NCBI GenBank assembly: GCA_964399535.1
Contig: CAYNRE010000058.1
Location: forward strand, 124,001 to 188,000
Origin: CAYNRE01 sp964399535
Lineage (GTDB): Bacteria; Planctomycetota; Planctomycetia; Pirellulales; CAYNRE01
Reading direction: 5' to 3'
DNA length: 64,000 bases
Below are positions 1 through 8,756 of this stretch, piece after piece. Under the pieces are notes generated by a model, which ran no database searches, was not told where the DNA came from, and saw only the letters and a program-made list of their open reading frames with translations. Positions within the stretch are counted from its first letter, which is position 1. Each line of letters opens with the position of its first letter. The translations under genes were made by a program, and so were the position numbers.

Positions 1-375
1 GCCCATGGACTGCACGAAATCGCCCCCTGCGCGGAGTGTACTGGGGCGGCGTCGGTTCGGTCCCCGGTCGCCGTTCGGCAGCACTGCCACGGCCACGAGC
101 ACTGCCACGGCCACGAGCACTCTCATGGCAACGGCGGCGGGCACGATTGCGGCGAAACGGATCACACCTCGTGCCCGACCGAAGGTGACAAGCCGGCGCA
201 CGATGCCGGCCGGTGCGCCGCTTGCCAGTGGCACCTGTTGGGACAGTGCGATGCCTCGCCCCCCGAAGCGCTCATCAGCGCCGCGCTGCAAGCTCCAGGC
301 TCGTTCCGAACTGCGCGCATCTCTTTAGCCCATTTGGGGCTGCCGCCGGAAGTTCGTGGCCCACCCGCCAATTAG
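1..375 (+). CDS. C-terminal part of a His/Cys-rich protein (truncated by window start)
   Basis: Reading from base 1, a frame stays open for 124 codons to a TAG at 373-375; the start lies left of the window. The visible part has a Cys pair near residues 10-13 and a dense His/Cys stretch around residues 28-50 (CHGHEHCHGHEHSHG), partly encoded by an 18-bp tandem repeat. Further on come scattered His and Cys and a CAACQWHLLGQC motif near residues 80-91. Clustered His and Cys suggest metal binding (Zn, Cu or Ni), but no family is recognised; short Cys-rich planctomycete proteins in the DUF2946 neighbourhood are a possible comparison. No partner gene is visible to its left. Overlapping frames here have poor composition, so this frame is the credible one. 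Confidence 0.6.
   Translation, partial: AHGLHEIAPCAECTGAASVRSPVAVRQHCHGHEHCHGHEHSHGNGGGHDCGETDHTSCPTEGDKPAHDAGRCAACQWHLLGQCDASPPEALISAALQAPGSFRTARISLAHLGLPPEVRGPPAN
82..117 (+). repeat. 18-bp tandem repeat, two copies, encoding CHGHEH
   Basis: Two identical copies of cactgccacggccacgag lie end to end, with the first three bases of a third copy. They are in frame with the partial gene at 1-375 and duplicate its His/Cys unit, so the metal-binding-like tract seems to have grown by local duplication. Confidence 0.85.
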
Positions 376-588
376 CTCGAATGTCGATCGAGTGGGCCAC
401 GCTCGGTCGGTAGCGACAAGCGTGATTTAGCGCCTCGGTGCAGTCGCGCATCGGGCAGCGGCTTCGCAGGCGCGGGGCCGCGGCCAACCACTGGTTCGGC
501 GGGCGCATCGCCCCACGCCGGCGATTGCCCGCGGGCCGATGCGCTCTTGGTAACCGATCTCTCCAAACCTCGACCTGCCCTTGGTTAG

Positions 589-1863
589 GTGCGTTCGATG
601 CTGTCGCCCTACCGTGAACCGCGGCGCCGTGCGGCTTGGCTGCCGTTTCACCGCTTGCTCCCATGGCAGGCGGTGGTGCGGGTGGCTGTTTCTCCGCCGG
701 GCAGCATGATGGCGCTAACCGTCGCGGCCATCGTGTGCGGCCTGGCGGTCGAGCGGTTTGCCCTGTCGCTCGCGGTGATCGCAGCACTTGTCTTGCTAGT
801 CGGAGCGCTCTGGCCCCGGCTGTTCATCGTTGGCCTGCGCGCCTCGCTCGAGTTCGAGCGCGAGCAAGCGGCCGAAGGTGAGATCGTTGGCGCGACACTC
901 TCGGTTACCAACCGCTGGCCCGTTCCGGCCTGGGGACTCGTGCTCAGCGGCCTGAGCGAGGCCGACGTGCAGCCGGTGGTTGCGCTGGGACCGGTTCGCC
1001 CCTGGTCGACCGAGGTATTTCACTGGCCATTTTCAGCGCCCTACCGCGGCGTTTTTCCGTCCGCCCACCCCGTCTTATCGACCCGCTTTCCCTTTGGCCT
1101 GGCGACCGGGGCACGGCCAGTCCGCTGCCCGATTCGGCTGAAGGTGGCCCCCCGATCGTTTCCGATCGAAGTCGAATTCGCGGCGGGCGAAGACCTTCCC
1201 TGGGATCAAGGTCAGCGGCCTAAAGCGGCCGGCGGACACGGAGACATGGTCGGCGTTCGCCCGTATCGAGTGGGCGATTCGCTGCGCCGCATCCATTGGG
1301 CGCAGACGGCCAGACACGACACGCTCATCGTTTGCGAACGAGAGGCGATGGTCAGGCCGACGGTCGAACTGGTGGCGGACCTGAGCCCCGAAGCGCACAC
1401 CGGCGGACCTCCCGATAGCTCTTTGGAGTGGACTTTGCGGATTACGCTCAGCCTTTGCCGATCGATCGTTGCGGCGGGGGGCCGCGTTCACTGCCACCTT
1501 GGCGATCGGCACTTCGACTTGCCGGCAAGCCGGGGAAGTTGGCAATCGTTCGTCGGCTACCTGACGGAAGTTCCGCGCCAGGGGGTCGCACACGCCGACT
1601 CCAAGCCCACCGGCGGCCGCGCCGGTCGTCTTGAGTTGGTGATTGCTACCGATCGGAGCCGCCTTCTTCGGAACCGCGATAGCCGCTCGGGACGGCAACT
1701 GCTGATTGTTCTGCGAAGCGGGGCGTTTCCAGGGCAGGCCCCCTCCGACGACCTGGCCCCCGGGCAGCCTCGCGACGTTTCCAAGTGCGTCACGCTCGAC
1801 GCTCCCGATCAAGTTCCTGCTCAGCTTGTCCGGGGCCTGCGGCGCGAGGTCGAACTATGCTAA
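589..1863 (+). CDS. DUF58 domain-containing protein
   Basis: A 424-residue protein of the DUF58 family, usually found with MoxR ATPases and transglutaminase membrane proteins. The N-terminal third has two hydrophobic segments (about residues 40-80) that anchor it, followed by a beta-rich region. The diagnostic DUF58 core GVRPYRVGDSLRRIHW lies near residues 222-237, followed by a vWA-like C-terminal part. The GTG at 589 is used here; an ATG three codons later (598) is equally possible. Its stop overlaps the start of the next gene (shared ATGCTAA at 1857-1863), implying translational coupling. The molecular role is not established; the trio is linked in other bacteria to envelope or stress functions. 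Confidence 0.88.
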   Translation: MRSMLSPYREPRRRAAWLPFHRLLPWQAVVRVAVSPPGSMMALTVAAIVCGLAVERFALSLAVIAALVLLVGALWPRLFIVGLRASLEFEREQAAEGEIVGATLSVTNRWPVPAWGLVLSGLSEADVQPVVALGPVRPWSTEVFHWPFSAPYRGVFPSAHPVLSTRFPFGLATGARPVRCPIRLKVAPRSFPIEVEFAAGEDLPWDQGQRPKAAGGHGDMVGVRPYRVGDSLRRIHWAQTARHDTLIVCEREAMVRPTVELVADLSPEAHTGGPPDSSLEWTLRITLSLCRSIVAAGGRVHCHLGDRHFDLPASRGSWQSFVGYLTEVPRQGVAHADSKPTGGRAGRLELVIATDRSRLLRNRDSRSGRQLLIVLRSGAFPGQAPSDDLAPGQPRDVSKCVTLDAPDQVPAQLVRGLRREVELC

Positions 1864-4244
1864 GTCGCCTCGATGTGTCAGCCAGCCGAATGGCGTTCGC
1901 GTTGGTTGCCTTAGCGGCCTGCGCGGTTCAACTCGCGACCCGGCAACCCGAGACTCCGGCCGCCTGGCCTCTGGCCGGCGGGGTAGCTCTGACCCTGGTT
2001 GCCGCCGCGCTGCGATTGGAAATTGTCGGGCGGCGGTCTTGGCGCGAGTCGCCCTTGGCCGGCTACGTTGTAATCGCGGCTTTCGCATGCTGGCCTATCG
2101 CGGCCGGCGTTGGCGGCCGATGGTTTGGCTGGGGAATGCCGCTCGAATTGGTCCTGCTAAACGTGTTGCAGGGAACCGCGATGGGAGTGGCGGCCGAGCC
2201 AAGGGCATCGGCGCGGAGCGATCGATTGGCCGTCGGCGCCAGCTCGTTTGCGATGGTGTTCGCGGCAACCATGGCCGCTTCGTCGTCGGTGCGGTCGCTG
2301 GCCCTGGTCTACGCCGGCATCGCCACCCTATGGCTCGCTCGCAGCGCGCGTCCCGCGGGTCGCCCCACAATTGAAGCAGCCGTGCAACCAAGCCGCTGGC
2401 CGCGGCCACTGGCCCTCCTACTAGGCATCGGCTGCCTGTTTGCCATGGCGATCGTCGCCCGGCCCGAGTTAGTGGCCGCGCGGCGAGGGTGGCTGGCCTC
2501 CTCGGGCGGAGTCGATGCATACGATCCGTTTGCGCAAGCGGGGACGGGCGACGGCGATGCCTTGGTGGGAGCGGAGGAGGACGCCGCGAGTGTAGCCCCG
2601 ATTGCGGACACCAACGTGTTTCTATCCACCGACTCACCGAGCCTGTACGACGTATTCAACGACATGTACGGAGAGCCCTTCCGGCCGAAAGAGACTGAAA
2701 GGGCGGTGCCGCTTCCGGCCGATCTCTCCCAGCGCGAAGAGCGCCAGATCGCCGTGGCCAAACAAGCCGGGCGCGAATTCTCGGCCGTGCGCAAGCCTCC
2801 CACCCCGACGAGTGTGTCCGATTCTGAGTCGGACGCGGTACTGCACCTCGAGGGGCGCACCCCCGCGCATCTGCGGTTGTGTGCGTTCGACGTGTTCGAC
2901 GGACGGGCCTGGTATCCGGCCCAGGAACCAGAGCATCCGCCTCGCCTGGTTATGCAAACCCACGACGGAGCACCCTGGCTCTGGCTCGGCTGGAGAGCTT
3001 TGCCATCGGGCGAACCGACCGCCGAACGCCACCGGCTTCGGGTGCTGTCGCTGGACACGGCGTGCGTGCCGCTGTTGGCCCAGACCACGCATCTGGCAAT
3101 CGATCAGGTCGACGACGCAGGGTTCTTTCAGTGGCGGCAAGACGGCCTGGTTGGTCTACAGGGGCGCAAGTGCCTGCCCCCGCTGACCGTGGTGGAGTTG
3201 GCTTCGGATTTCGGGCAAGCTGAGATGCCGTATCGTGCGCTCGAGCCGGCGAAAGCCGATTCGAGGGCCTCGCTCGAGCGGTCCATTTCCGCGTGTTCCG
3301 ACCGCAACAGGCTCGAAGCGCTGGCCCGGCAGTGGACAGCCGGCTGCCGCTCGCCGGCCGAACAGGTGGCGGCGGTCGTTCGCCACCTGCGTGAAGCGTA
3401 TCGGCATGATCGAGGCCAGGCAGCCACCGAGCAGACGCGGGATGTCGTCGACGAGTTCTTGTTTCGAACCCGGTGCGGTCCAGATTACTTGTTTGCCACG
3501 TCGGCCGCCGTGCTGTTGCGCTCGCTCGGTTTTCGGACCAGATTGGTTAGCGGATTCTACGCCTCGCCCGAGCGCTATGATTTGCGTAGCGGCTTAACGC
3601 CCGTACTACCCGACGACGTTCACGTTTGGTCCGAAGTTCGTGGTGAGCTGGGTAGCTGGATCCCCATCGAGCCTACGCCCGGCTACGAGCTTCTGGCGCC
3701 AAGACTGAGCTGGGGACCGTGGTGCCGGATGGTTGCGTCCAGCCTGGCCGCGCGGGCGCGGCGCCAGGCACTCGTGCTGGCGGCGATCGGCGGCGCTGTG
3801 GTCTTCGTATTCGCCAATCGGTGGCGCATCGCCGACGTCGCGAGCGGGTCGATTTGGCGTCTCGCCGTAGGCTGCCGGCCCGAATCGGCTCCGTACATTA
3901 CCTGGCGGGTGCTCGATTGGCGCTGTCGGCGAGCCGGATTGCAGAAGCCGGCCGGCGCGACCATCGCGCAGTGGCTCGATCGGTTGTCGATCGCGAAAAG
4001 CTGCTCGGGCCGGGCCCTCGAGCAGTTCCTGGCCGATCTGTCGCAATCGCTGTACGGTCCGCCGGCCCGCGGCGAGCGCGGCCCTGACACGGCGGCGGCC
4101 GGGTTCCGCTTCGACCACCACGGCTACCGACAGATCATGTCCGCTTGCCGAATCAGAACGATGCGAGTTCGAGCAAAAGAACGCGGGCGCGGGGTGCGTT
4201 CCCATTGGGGCGCCGCGTCCACGGACCTGCGAGGGGAAAGGTGA
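1857..4244 (+). CDS. Transglutaminase-like membrane protein (TgpA type)
   Basis: A 795-residue membrane protein. Several transmembrane helices fill the first ~200 residues, followed by a large extracytoplasmic region, one more helix near residue 640 and a cytoplasmic C-terminal tail resembling DUF4129. The transglutaminase core holds the candidate catalytic Cys in RTRCGPDYLFAT (about residue 541) and His in DDVHVWSEV. Where the third residue, Asp, is expected (W-x-x-vDPTP) the sequence reads WIPIEPTPGY, so Glu replaces Asp. The ATG at 1857 overlaps the DUF58 stop and is preferred over an in-frame upstream start inside that gene. It is the middle gene of a three-gene operon; MoxR follows after 2 bp. 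Confidence 0.85.
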   Translation: MLSRLDVSASRMAFALVALAACAVQLATRQPETPAAWPLAGGVALTLVAAALRLEIVGRRSWRESPLAGYVVIAAFACWPIAAGVGGRWFGWGMPLELVLLNVLQGTAMGVAAEPRASARSDRLAVGASSFAMVFAATMAASSSVRSLALVYAGIATLWLARSARPAGRPTIEAAVQPSRWPRPLALLLGIGCLFAMAIVARPELVAARRGWLASSGGVDAYDPFAQAGTGDGDALVGAEEDAASVAPIADTNVFLSTDSPSLYDVFNDMYGEPFRPKETERAVPLPADLSQREERQIAVAKQAGREFSAVRKPPTPTSVSDSESDAVLHLEGRTPAHLRLCAFDVFDGRAWYPAQEPEHPPRLVMQTHDGAPWLWLGWRALPSGEPTAERHRLRVLSLDTACVPLLAQTTHLAIDQVDDAGFFQWRQDGLVGLQGRKCLPPLTVVELASDFGQAEMPYRALEPAKADSRASLERSISACSDRNRLEALARQWTAGCRSPAEQVAAVVRHLREAYRHDRGQAATEQTRDVVDEFLFRTRCGPDYLFATSAAVLLRSLGFRTRLVSGFYASPERYDLRSGLTPVLPDDVHVWSEVRGELGSWIPIEPTPGYELLAPRLSWGPWCRMVASSLAARARRQALVLAAIGGAVVFVFANRWRIADVASGSIWRLAVGCRPESAPYITWRVLDWRCRRAGLQKPAGATIAQWLDRLSIAKSCSGRALEQFLADLSQSLYGPPARGERGPDTAAAGFRFDHHGYRQIMSACRIRTMRVRAKERGRGVRSHWGAASTDLRGER

Positions 4245-4246
4245 CC

Positions 4247-5227
4247 ATGTCGGCTTACGTTGAAGCGCAGGGTCGAACTCCTGCCACGGCCAGCCGAGCG
4301 GATTTCGCTCCGGCCGAAGCGACCCTATCGGGGCTCCGGGCTCAGTTGAACCGGGCGCTGCTCGGAAAGCCTCAGGTGGTCGAGCTCGTGCTTGCCGGTC
4401 TGTTGGCCAACGGGCACATCCTAATCGAGGACCTGCCCGGACTGGGCAAGACCACCCTGGCCAAGGCGCTCGCCCGGGCGGTGGGGGGCAAGTTCTCACG
4501 CGTGCAGTGCACGCCCGATCTGCTCCCGACCGACATTACGGGTTTCAATATGTTCAACCAGCGCACGCGAGAGTTCGAGTTCGTTCCGGGACCCGTGTTC
4601 AGCGACGTGTTGCTTGCGGATGAGATCAATCGGGCCACGCCCCGAACGCAAAGTGCGCTGTTCGAGGCGATGGCCGAGCGCCAGGTCACGATCGACGGCG
4701 TAACGCACCCGCTGGCGACAACGTTCTTCGTGATCGCGACCCAAAACCCGCTGGAGAGTCATGGGGTTTACCCGCTTCCCGAAGCCCAAATGGACCGGTT
4801 CTCACTCAAGCTGCACATTGGTTATCCCGACGCCGAGAACGAAGCCGAGATGCTCGCTCTCGACGGCGCCAAGGCGCCCGGCTCGGCTCAGGAGCTACCT
4901 CCCCCCATTCATCCGGCGGCCTTGGCGGCCTTGCAGTTAAGGGTGTCTGGCATCTACCTGGCGCCCCAAGTGCGCGAGTACCTGGTGAAGCTCGGCGCGT
5001 GGACCAGGCAACAGAAGCAAGTGCATTGCGGTCTTAGCCCGCGGGCGCTGCTGGCCTGGCAGCGATTGGCAAAAGCCTGGGCGTTCTTGCAGGATCGCGA
5101 GTTCGTCCTGCCTGACGATATCCAGAGCGTTGCCGGCCCGGTCGTCGAGATGCGACTCAGTGGGGATTTCGACGCGGCCGACAAAGTGGTCCACGCGATG
5201 TTAGCCGACGTGCCGGTTCCAACTTGA
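4247..5227 (+). CDS. MoxR family AAA+ ATPase
   Basis: A 326-residue AAA+ ATPase of the MoxR class, thought to act as a chaperone-like remodeller for partners in the same operon. Walker A is LPGLGKTT near residues 63-70, Walker B is LLADEINRA, and sensor 1 is ATQNP. A C-terminal lid domain with LSPRALLAW is typical of the family, and the length fits. The start at ATG 4247 follows the purine-rich gaggggaaag and lies 2 bp after the transglutaminase stop; an in-frame upstream ATG would overlap that gene by 100 bp and is less likely. The order here is DUF58-transglutaminase-MoxR, whereas MoxR is more often first. Confidence 0.93.
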   Translation: MSAYVEAQGRTPATASRADFAPAEATLSGLRAQLNRALLGKPQVVELVLAGLLANGHILIEDLPGLGKTTLAKALARAVGGKFSRVQCTPDLLPTDITGFNMFNQRTREFEFVPGPVFSDVLLADEINRATPRTQSALFEAMAERQVTIDGVTHPLATTFFVIATQNPLESHGVYPLPEAQMDRFSLKLHIGYPDAENEAEMLALDGAKAPGSAQELPPPIHPAALAALQLRVSGIYLAPQVREYLVKLGAWTRQQKQVHCGLSPRALLAWQRLAKAWAFLQDREFVLPDDIQSVAGPVVEMRLSGDFDAADKVVHAMLADVPVPT

Positions 5228-5441
5228 TGAGATGGGTCGACGTGGCAACTTTGCCGACGGTTGAGGCGCGGGACGAATCATGCGACCGCCGCGTGGTGAA
5301 CCAAGAACGGGGTAATTCAGGGCCCCCTTCCGCGAGCAGGCCGGTCGGGGGCAGTGGCTCCCACGGCACACCTCGACCAACGGTTCGAGGCGATCGTAAG
5401 AACTAAGTGCGAACTTCTCTCAAACAAGGTGCTTAACCCCG

Positions 5442-7034
5442 ATGTTGGCGATGCAGACCTTATGGACCACGCTTGCCTGGGGCGGCGCATTTCGCTTGGT
5501 CGAAGCCCTCTTTGCCGCCGCGCCCACGATCCTCTGTGGTCTTCTTGTGGTGGGGGTGCTCAGGCAACTTTTGGGGCACGCAAACACCCGCCGCTTGTTT
5601 GGAGCCGGGCACTGGCGGGCCCTGCCGCAAGCCTGGGCGCTGGGAATGCTGCTGCCCGTTTGCTCGCTGGGGGTCATTCCCGTTTGCCGGGAGATGCGCC
5701 GGTCGGGAATCTCCGGGGGGGTATTGTTGGCGTTCGCGCTCTCCGCACCGCTGTTCAACCCGCTCTCGCTGATGTACGGACTCACACTCTCCAAGCCGGT
5801 GGCGATTTTCGCTTTCGCGGGGTGTTCGCTGATTGTCTTGACTTTCGTGGGCGGGCTGTGGGATCGCCTTTGTCCTGGCACCGAACAACGTGAAACGGAG
5901 CCAGCCGCCGTTCCCCCCGGCCTGCGCCGGATGCTGGCCGTGGGAGTGTCGGTTTGTCGAGAAACGGCCAGCCCGACGCTGCTTTATCTGTTGAGCGGGC
6001 TGCTGGGCGTGGCCCTGCTGGGAACGCTGCTCCCCTTTGGCAGCTTACAGACGGCGTTGAACTCGGGAGACGCCAAGGCCCCGCTCATCATGCTTGGCGT
6101 GGGGCTGCCAGCCTACGCGCCGCCGATGACGGCGATGATGCAGATCGGAAGCATGTTTCACCACGGCAACTCGATCGGGGCCGCCTTCGTGCTGCTGACC
6201 ATTGGCGCCGGCACAAACCTGGGTCTGCTCGCCTGGGTGGCCGTTAACTATGGCTGGCGGCGGGCCTTGGTCTGGCTGGCCCTGATCGCGGTAATCGTGG
6301 TCGGCCTGGCGTACGCCGTCGAGCGGCCCCTGCGCGACCTGAGCGCGATCAACCTCCAGCACGTTGAAGACCACCCGCACACCCATGCCTTTGACATCTA
6401 TTGCCAGCCTTTTCCCGCCACCGCTCCGGTTACCGCTCGGCAGATCGTCGAGAGAATCCGAGGCAAGATTCTCCCGCACGAAACCGCTTCGCTGGTCTGC
6501 CTGGGCGCACTGCTTCTGGGCGGCGTTGGCTGCCGGCTGGCCGAGGGGCGCTATTCGCTCGACGCCTGGCTTCACGCGCCTCCGCCGGAATCGCCCCACC
6601 TTGCTCAGTCCGTGTGGCGACGGCCGCTGCCCGCGGGGGCGCTGGGAGGAGCGGCACTGCTGGTGATCGTGGCGATCAGCGTCTTGGGCTGCTACGTGTA
6701 CTACCCCCGGGCCGAGGTAGCCCTCGAAGATCTCTCGGTAGCCAAGGTCGAAGTGTTCAGTGCGGCGATCGCAGGCGACCACGAGGCCGCCGAAGAAAGC
6801 ATCGATTGGTGCGCAGACCTCACCCGGCGCTTGGAAGTTGGCGTGTACCTCCGCGAGTTTCGCCTCAGTCCGCAGCGCCGGCAAGTTGCCAAGACCGTCC
6901 GCGACCTACTCGAGCAACTGGACCACGCGATCGAGGATGGCCAAGACCAAGAGCACGTGCGGGCGTTGGCCTTGGCGGTCACCAACGCCTGCACCGACTG
7001 CCGGCAGGCGTTTCTCGATCCGGCCACGCGCTGA
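5442..7034 (+). CDS. YraQ/SO_0444-type permease (predicted metal or small-solute efflux)
   Basis: A 530-residue integral membrane protein related to the permease family PF03773 (YraQ, ArsP, SO_0444 Cu/Zn efflux). Two homologous halves are visible. The first carries LPVCSLGVIPVC near residues 70-81, matching the family's Cys-containing signature; the second carries LGVGLPAYAPPMTAMMQIG. About 8-9 helices fall within residues 1-300. After another helix near residues 405-425 comes a ~100-residue soluble tail with two Cys (CTDC near the end), which the core family lacks. The substrate cannot be read from sequence; divalent metal is the best guess from family and from metal-like neighbours. ATG 5442 or 5451 could both be the start. 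Confidence 0.75.
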   Translation: MLAMQTLWTTLAWGGAFRLVEALFAAAPTILCGLLVVGVLRQLLGHANTRRLFGAGHWRALPQAWALGMLLPVCSLGVIPVCREMRRSGISGGVLLAFALSAPLFNPLSLMYGLTLSKPVAIFAFAGCSLIVLTFVGGLWDRLCPGTEQRETEPAAVPPGLRRMLAVGVSVCRETASPTLLYLLSGLLGVALLGTLLPFGSLQTALNSGDAKAPLIMLGVGLPAYAPPMTAMMQIGSMFHHGNSIGAAFVLLTIGAGTNLGLLAWVAVNYGWRRALVWLALIAVIVVGLAYAVERPLRDLSAINLQHVEDHPHTHAFDIYCQPFPATAPVTARQIVERIRGKILPHETASLVCLGALLLGGVGCRLAEGRYSLDAWLHAPPPESPHLAQSVWRRPLPAGALGGAALLVIVAISVLGCYVYYPRAEVALEDLSVAKVEVFSAAIAGDHEAAEESIDWCADLTRRLEVGVYLREFRLSPQRRQVAKTVRDLLEQLDHAIEDGQDQEHVRALALAVTNACTDCRQAFLDPATR

Positions 7035-7052
7035 TCGGCCCTGCCCGGGCTC

Positions 7053-7080
7053 TTGACTTGACGCCGCCAGTGTGTATATT
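7053..7080 (+). promoter_or_regulatory. Sigma70-like promoter upstream of HAF-repeat gene
   Basis: A -35 box TTGACT (7053-7058) and a -10 box TATATT (7075-7080) are separated by 16 bp. This is one of the cleanest promoter matches in the window, and transcription would begin inside the palindrome that follows. Confidence 0.6.
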
Positions 7081-7083
7081 GCG

Positions 7084-7112
7084 ATGCACATGCAATTCTG
7101 TTGCATATGCAT
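7084..7112. promoter_or_regulatory. Imperfect 12-bp inverted repeat, probable repressor operator
   Basis: Arms ATGCACATGCAA (7084-7095) and TTGCATATGCAT (7101-7112) match at 11 of 12 positions around a 5-bp spacer. The repeat starts 3 bp after the -10 box, so a bound dimer would block initiation. The TGCAA/TTGCA half-sites are reminiscent of operators used by some Fur-family metal regulators, but this assignment is inference; no regulator gene lies adjacent. Confidence 0.6.
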
Positions 7113-7427
7113 GCCGTGGGTGCGTTCGACGAGAGGAATTGTGCGAAGCGGCCAGACCCTCGCCCGAATCGGGGAGCGGAGAACTACGGGGCGGCCTCGA
7201 GCGCCCTGCTTGGCGATCTGGTTTGCTCTGCCAAAATTCGCCCGCCGGCCGCGCACCGAGCAGGTGGCCCGGTCACCGCCAACCAGGGGAACCCTTACGC
7301 AATCTGGGGGATCGTCCCTGGCCAAGCGAACGAGAGCCGGGCCTGTGCGCAACGACATTGCCCCCATCGCGACCGTCGTGAGCCGAGGCGTTCGTCTGCG
7401 TTTTCAACTCTCTCAACGGAGCCGTCC

Positions 7428-8621
7428 ATGCGAAAGGTTTTGTTCGCCTCGCTAGCATTGCTCTCGCTGTCGCTTTCAGCAAACGTCGCGCTCGCCCAGC
7501 TCGCGCCGGGCTACATGGTGACCGGGCTCGGATTTCTGCCGAGCGACATCAGTAGCATCGGCTATGGCATTAACGATGCTGGTGTCGTCGTCGGATCGTC
7601 GAGCGACGCGGGCGGGGCGAGCACGCTCGCGGGATTCAAATGGCAATCGGGGGTGATGACCGACCTTGGCCTCTACGCCGGCCACACCGCGATCCGTCCC
7701 TGGGACGTGAACGCCGCGGGTAAGGTCACCGGACGCGCCACCGGCGGGCCAGGTGGCAGCAACTACGGCGTTTACCACGACGGCGTCGGCTGGCAACTCG
7801 CCGGCTCGGTCGGCGGAAACCGAGGAAACGGTTTCGGCATCAACGACTCCAGCGAAATGGTCGGCAACATGCGGTTGCCCTCGGGCGATTTTAGTCGGGC
7901 TTTCGTCTGGAGCCCGACCGACGGCACGATCGAACTGCCCACGATTCATCCCGACGATCCCTTCAACTCCGTTCCCGCCTACAACGGATTCGAAGGGGGA
8001 AGCTACGCCACGGGAATCAACAACTTCGGCGTCGTGGTCGGCTCGTCGGGTATCTCGGATACGCACGGGACCGATCGCGCCTTTCGCTGGTCGCAATCCG
8101 AGGGCATGGTCAACCTTGGAACACCGGCCTCCCAAGGCCTGCCCGGCCTGTCGGACTTCACGCAGAGCTATGCTCAGAATCTGAACGACGCCGGGCTAAT
8201 TGTCGGCGCCGCCGATCGTGGTTCGGGACTTACCCGCGCCGTTTACTGGGACCCGAGCGGCGTGATTCACGATATTGGCACGCTGGGGGGAAGCAGTGGC
8301 TGGGCTTATGCCGTCAACGACGACAACATCGTTGTCGGCTTCAGCAACAATGGCAGTGGTAACCGGGCCTTCGGGTTCGAGCCCGGCGGCACGATAACCG
8401 ATCTCAACACCCTGCTAGACGCGTCTTCCACCGGCTGGCTCATTACCCGTGCCTACGACATCAACGGTTCGGGCGTCATCGTCGGTGAAGGTACGTTCAA
8501 CGGCGTCTCGCAGGCGGTGGTTCTCACGCCGGTCCCCGAGCCGTCGGCGCTCGTCTTGGCGGGCAGCGGCCTTGTCCTGTTGTGGTTCGCCGTTGGTAAA
8601 CGAAGTGTCGCCGCGCGATAA
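7428..8621 (+). CDS. HAF-repeat secreted protein with PEP-CTERM anchor
   Basis: A 397-residue secreted protein. An N-terminal signal peptide (MRKVLFASLALLSLSLSANV, cleaved about AQLA) is followed by some seven copies of the extracellular HAF repeat, each built around a GINDAGVVVGSS-like core, filling the chain to about residue 365. The C-terminus is a PEP-CTERM sorting signal: VPEPSALVL, a hydrophobic helix and a short basic tail, normally processed by an exosortase-type system. The start at ATG 7428 gives the signal peptide; longer in-frame starts to 7101 would bury it. The repeats probably form a beta-propeller-like fold; no enzymatic motif is seen. It lies just downstream of the promoter and operator at 7053-7112. 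Confidence 0.88.
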   Translation: MRKVLFASLALLSLSLSANVALAQLAPGYMVTGLGFLPSDISSIGYGINDAGVVVGSSSDAGGASTLAGFKWQSGVMTDLGLYAGHTAIRPWDVNAAGKVTGRATGGPGGSNYGVYHDGVGWQLAGSVGGNRGNGFGINDSSEMVGNMRLPSGDFSRAFVWSPTDGTIELPTIHPDDPFNSVPAYNGFEGGSYATGINNFGVVVGSSGISDTHGTDRAFRWSQSEGMVNLGTPASQGLPGLSDFTQSYAQNLNDAGLIVGAADRGSGLTRAVYWDPSGVIHDIGTLGGSSGWAYAVNDDNIVVGFSNNGSGNRAFGFEPGGTITDLNTLLDASSTGWLITRAYDINGSGVIVGEGTFNGVSQAVVLTPVPEPSALVLAGSGLVLLWFAVGKRSVAAR

Positions 8622-8756
8622 GGTTGCTGCACCGGGCGTTGGTTTTCGCCGACCCGGCTTGCCCAGCCGATCGACCGCACCGCGTGAGCTTCACCAGGCG
8701 TGGTTGTCGGGTTCCAGGACCAGCGCCCGGTCCTTTTCATTGGGAGTGTGAACGAC

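Larger units (their letters stand above)
7035..7427 (+). other. Intergenic leader with promoter and palindromic operator
   Basis: This 393-bp gap lies between the permease and the HAF-repeat gene. It holds a sigma70-like promoter (7053-7080) and a long imperfect palindrome (7084-7112), leaving a leader of roughly 340 nt before the next start. Open frames crossing it have no coding character. I see no riboswitch consensus in the leader. Confidence 0.6.

Noticed and set aside
5..328. Plus-strand frame beginning ATG at 5
   Set aside because: It is out of frame with the His/Cys tract and gives only Arg/Ser/Thr-rich low-complexity sequence; the frame from base 1 is more credible.
7072..7455. Open frame across the promoter/operator leader
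   Set aside because: It overlaps the promoter and palindrome, has no ribosome site, and its composition is biased; the leader is better read as non-coding.
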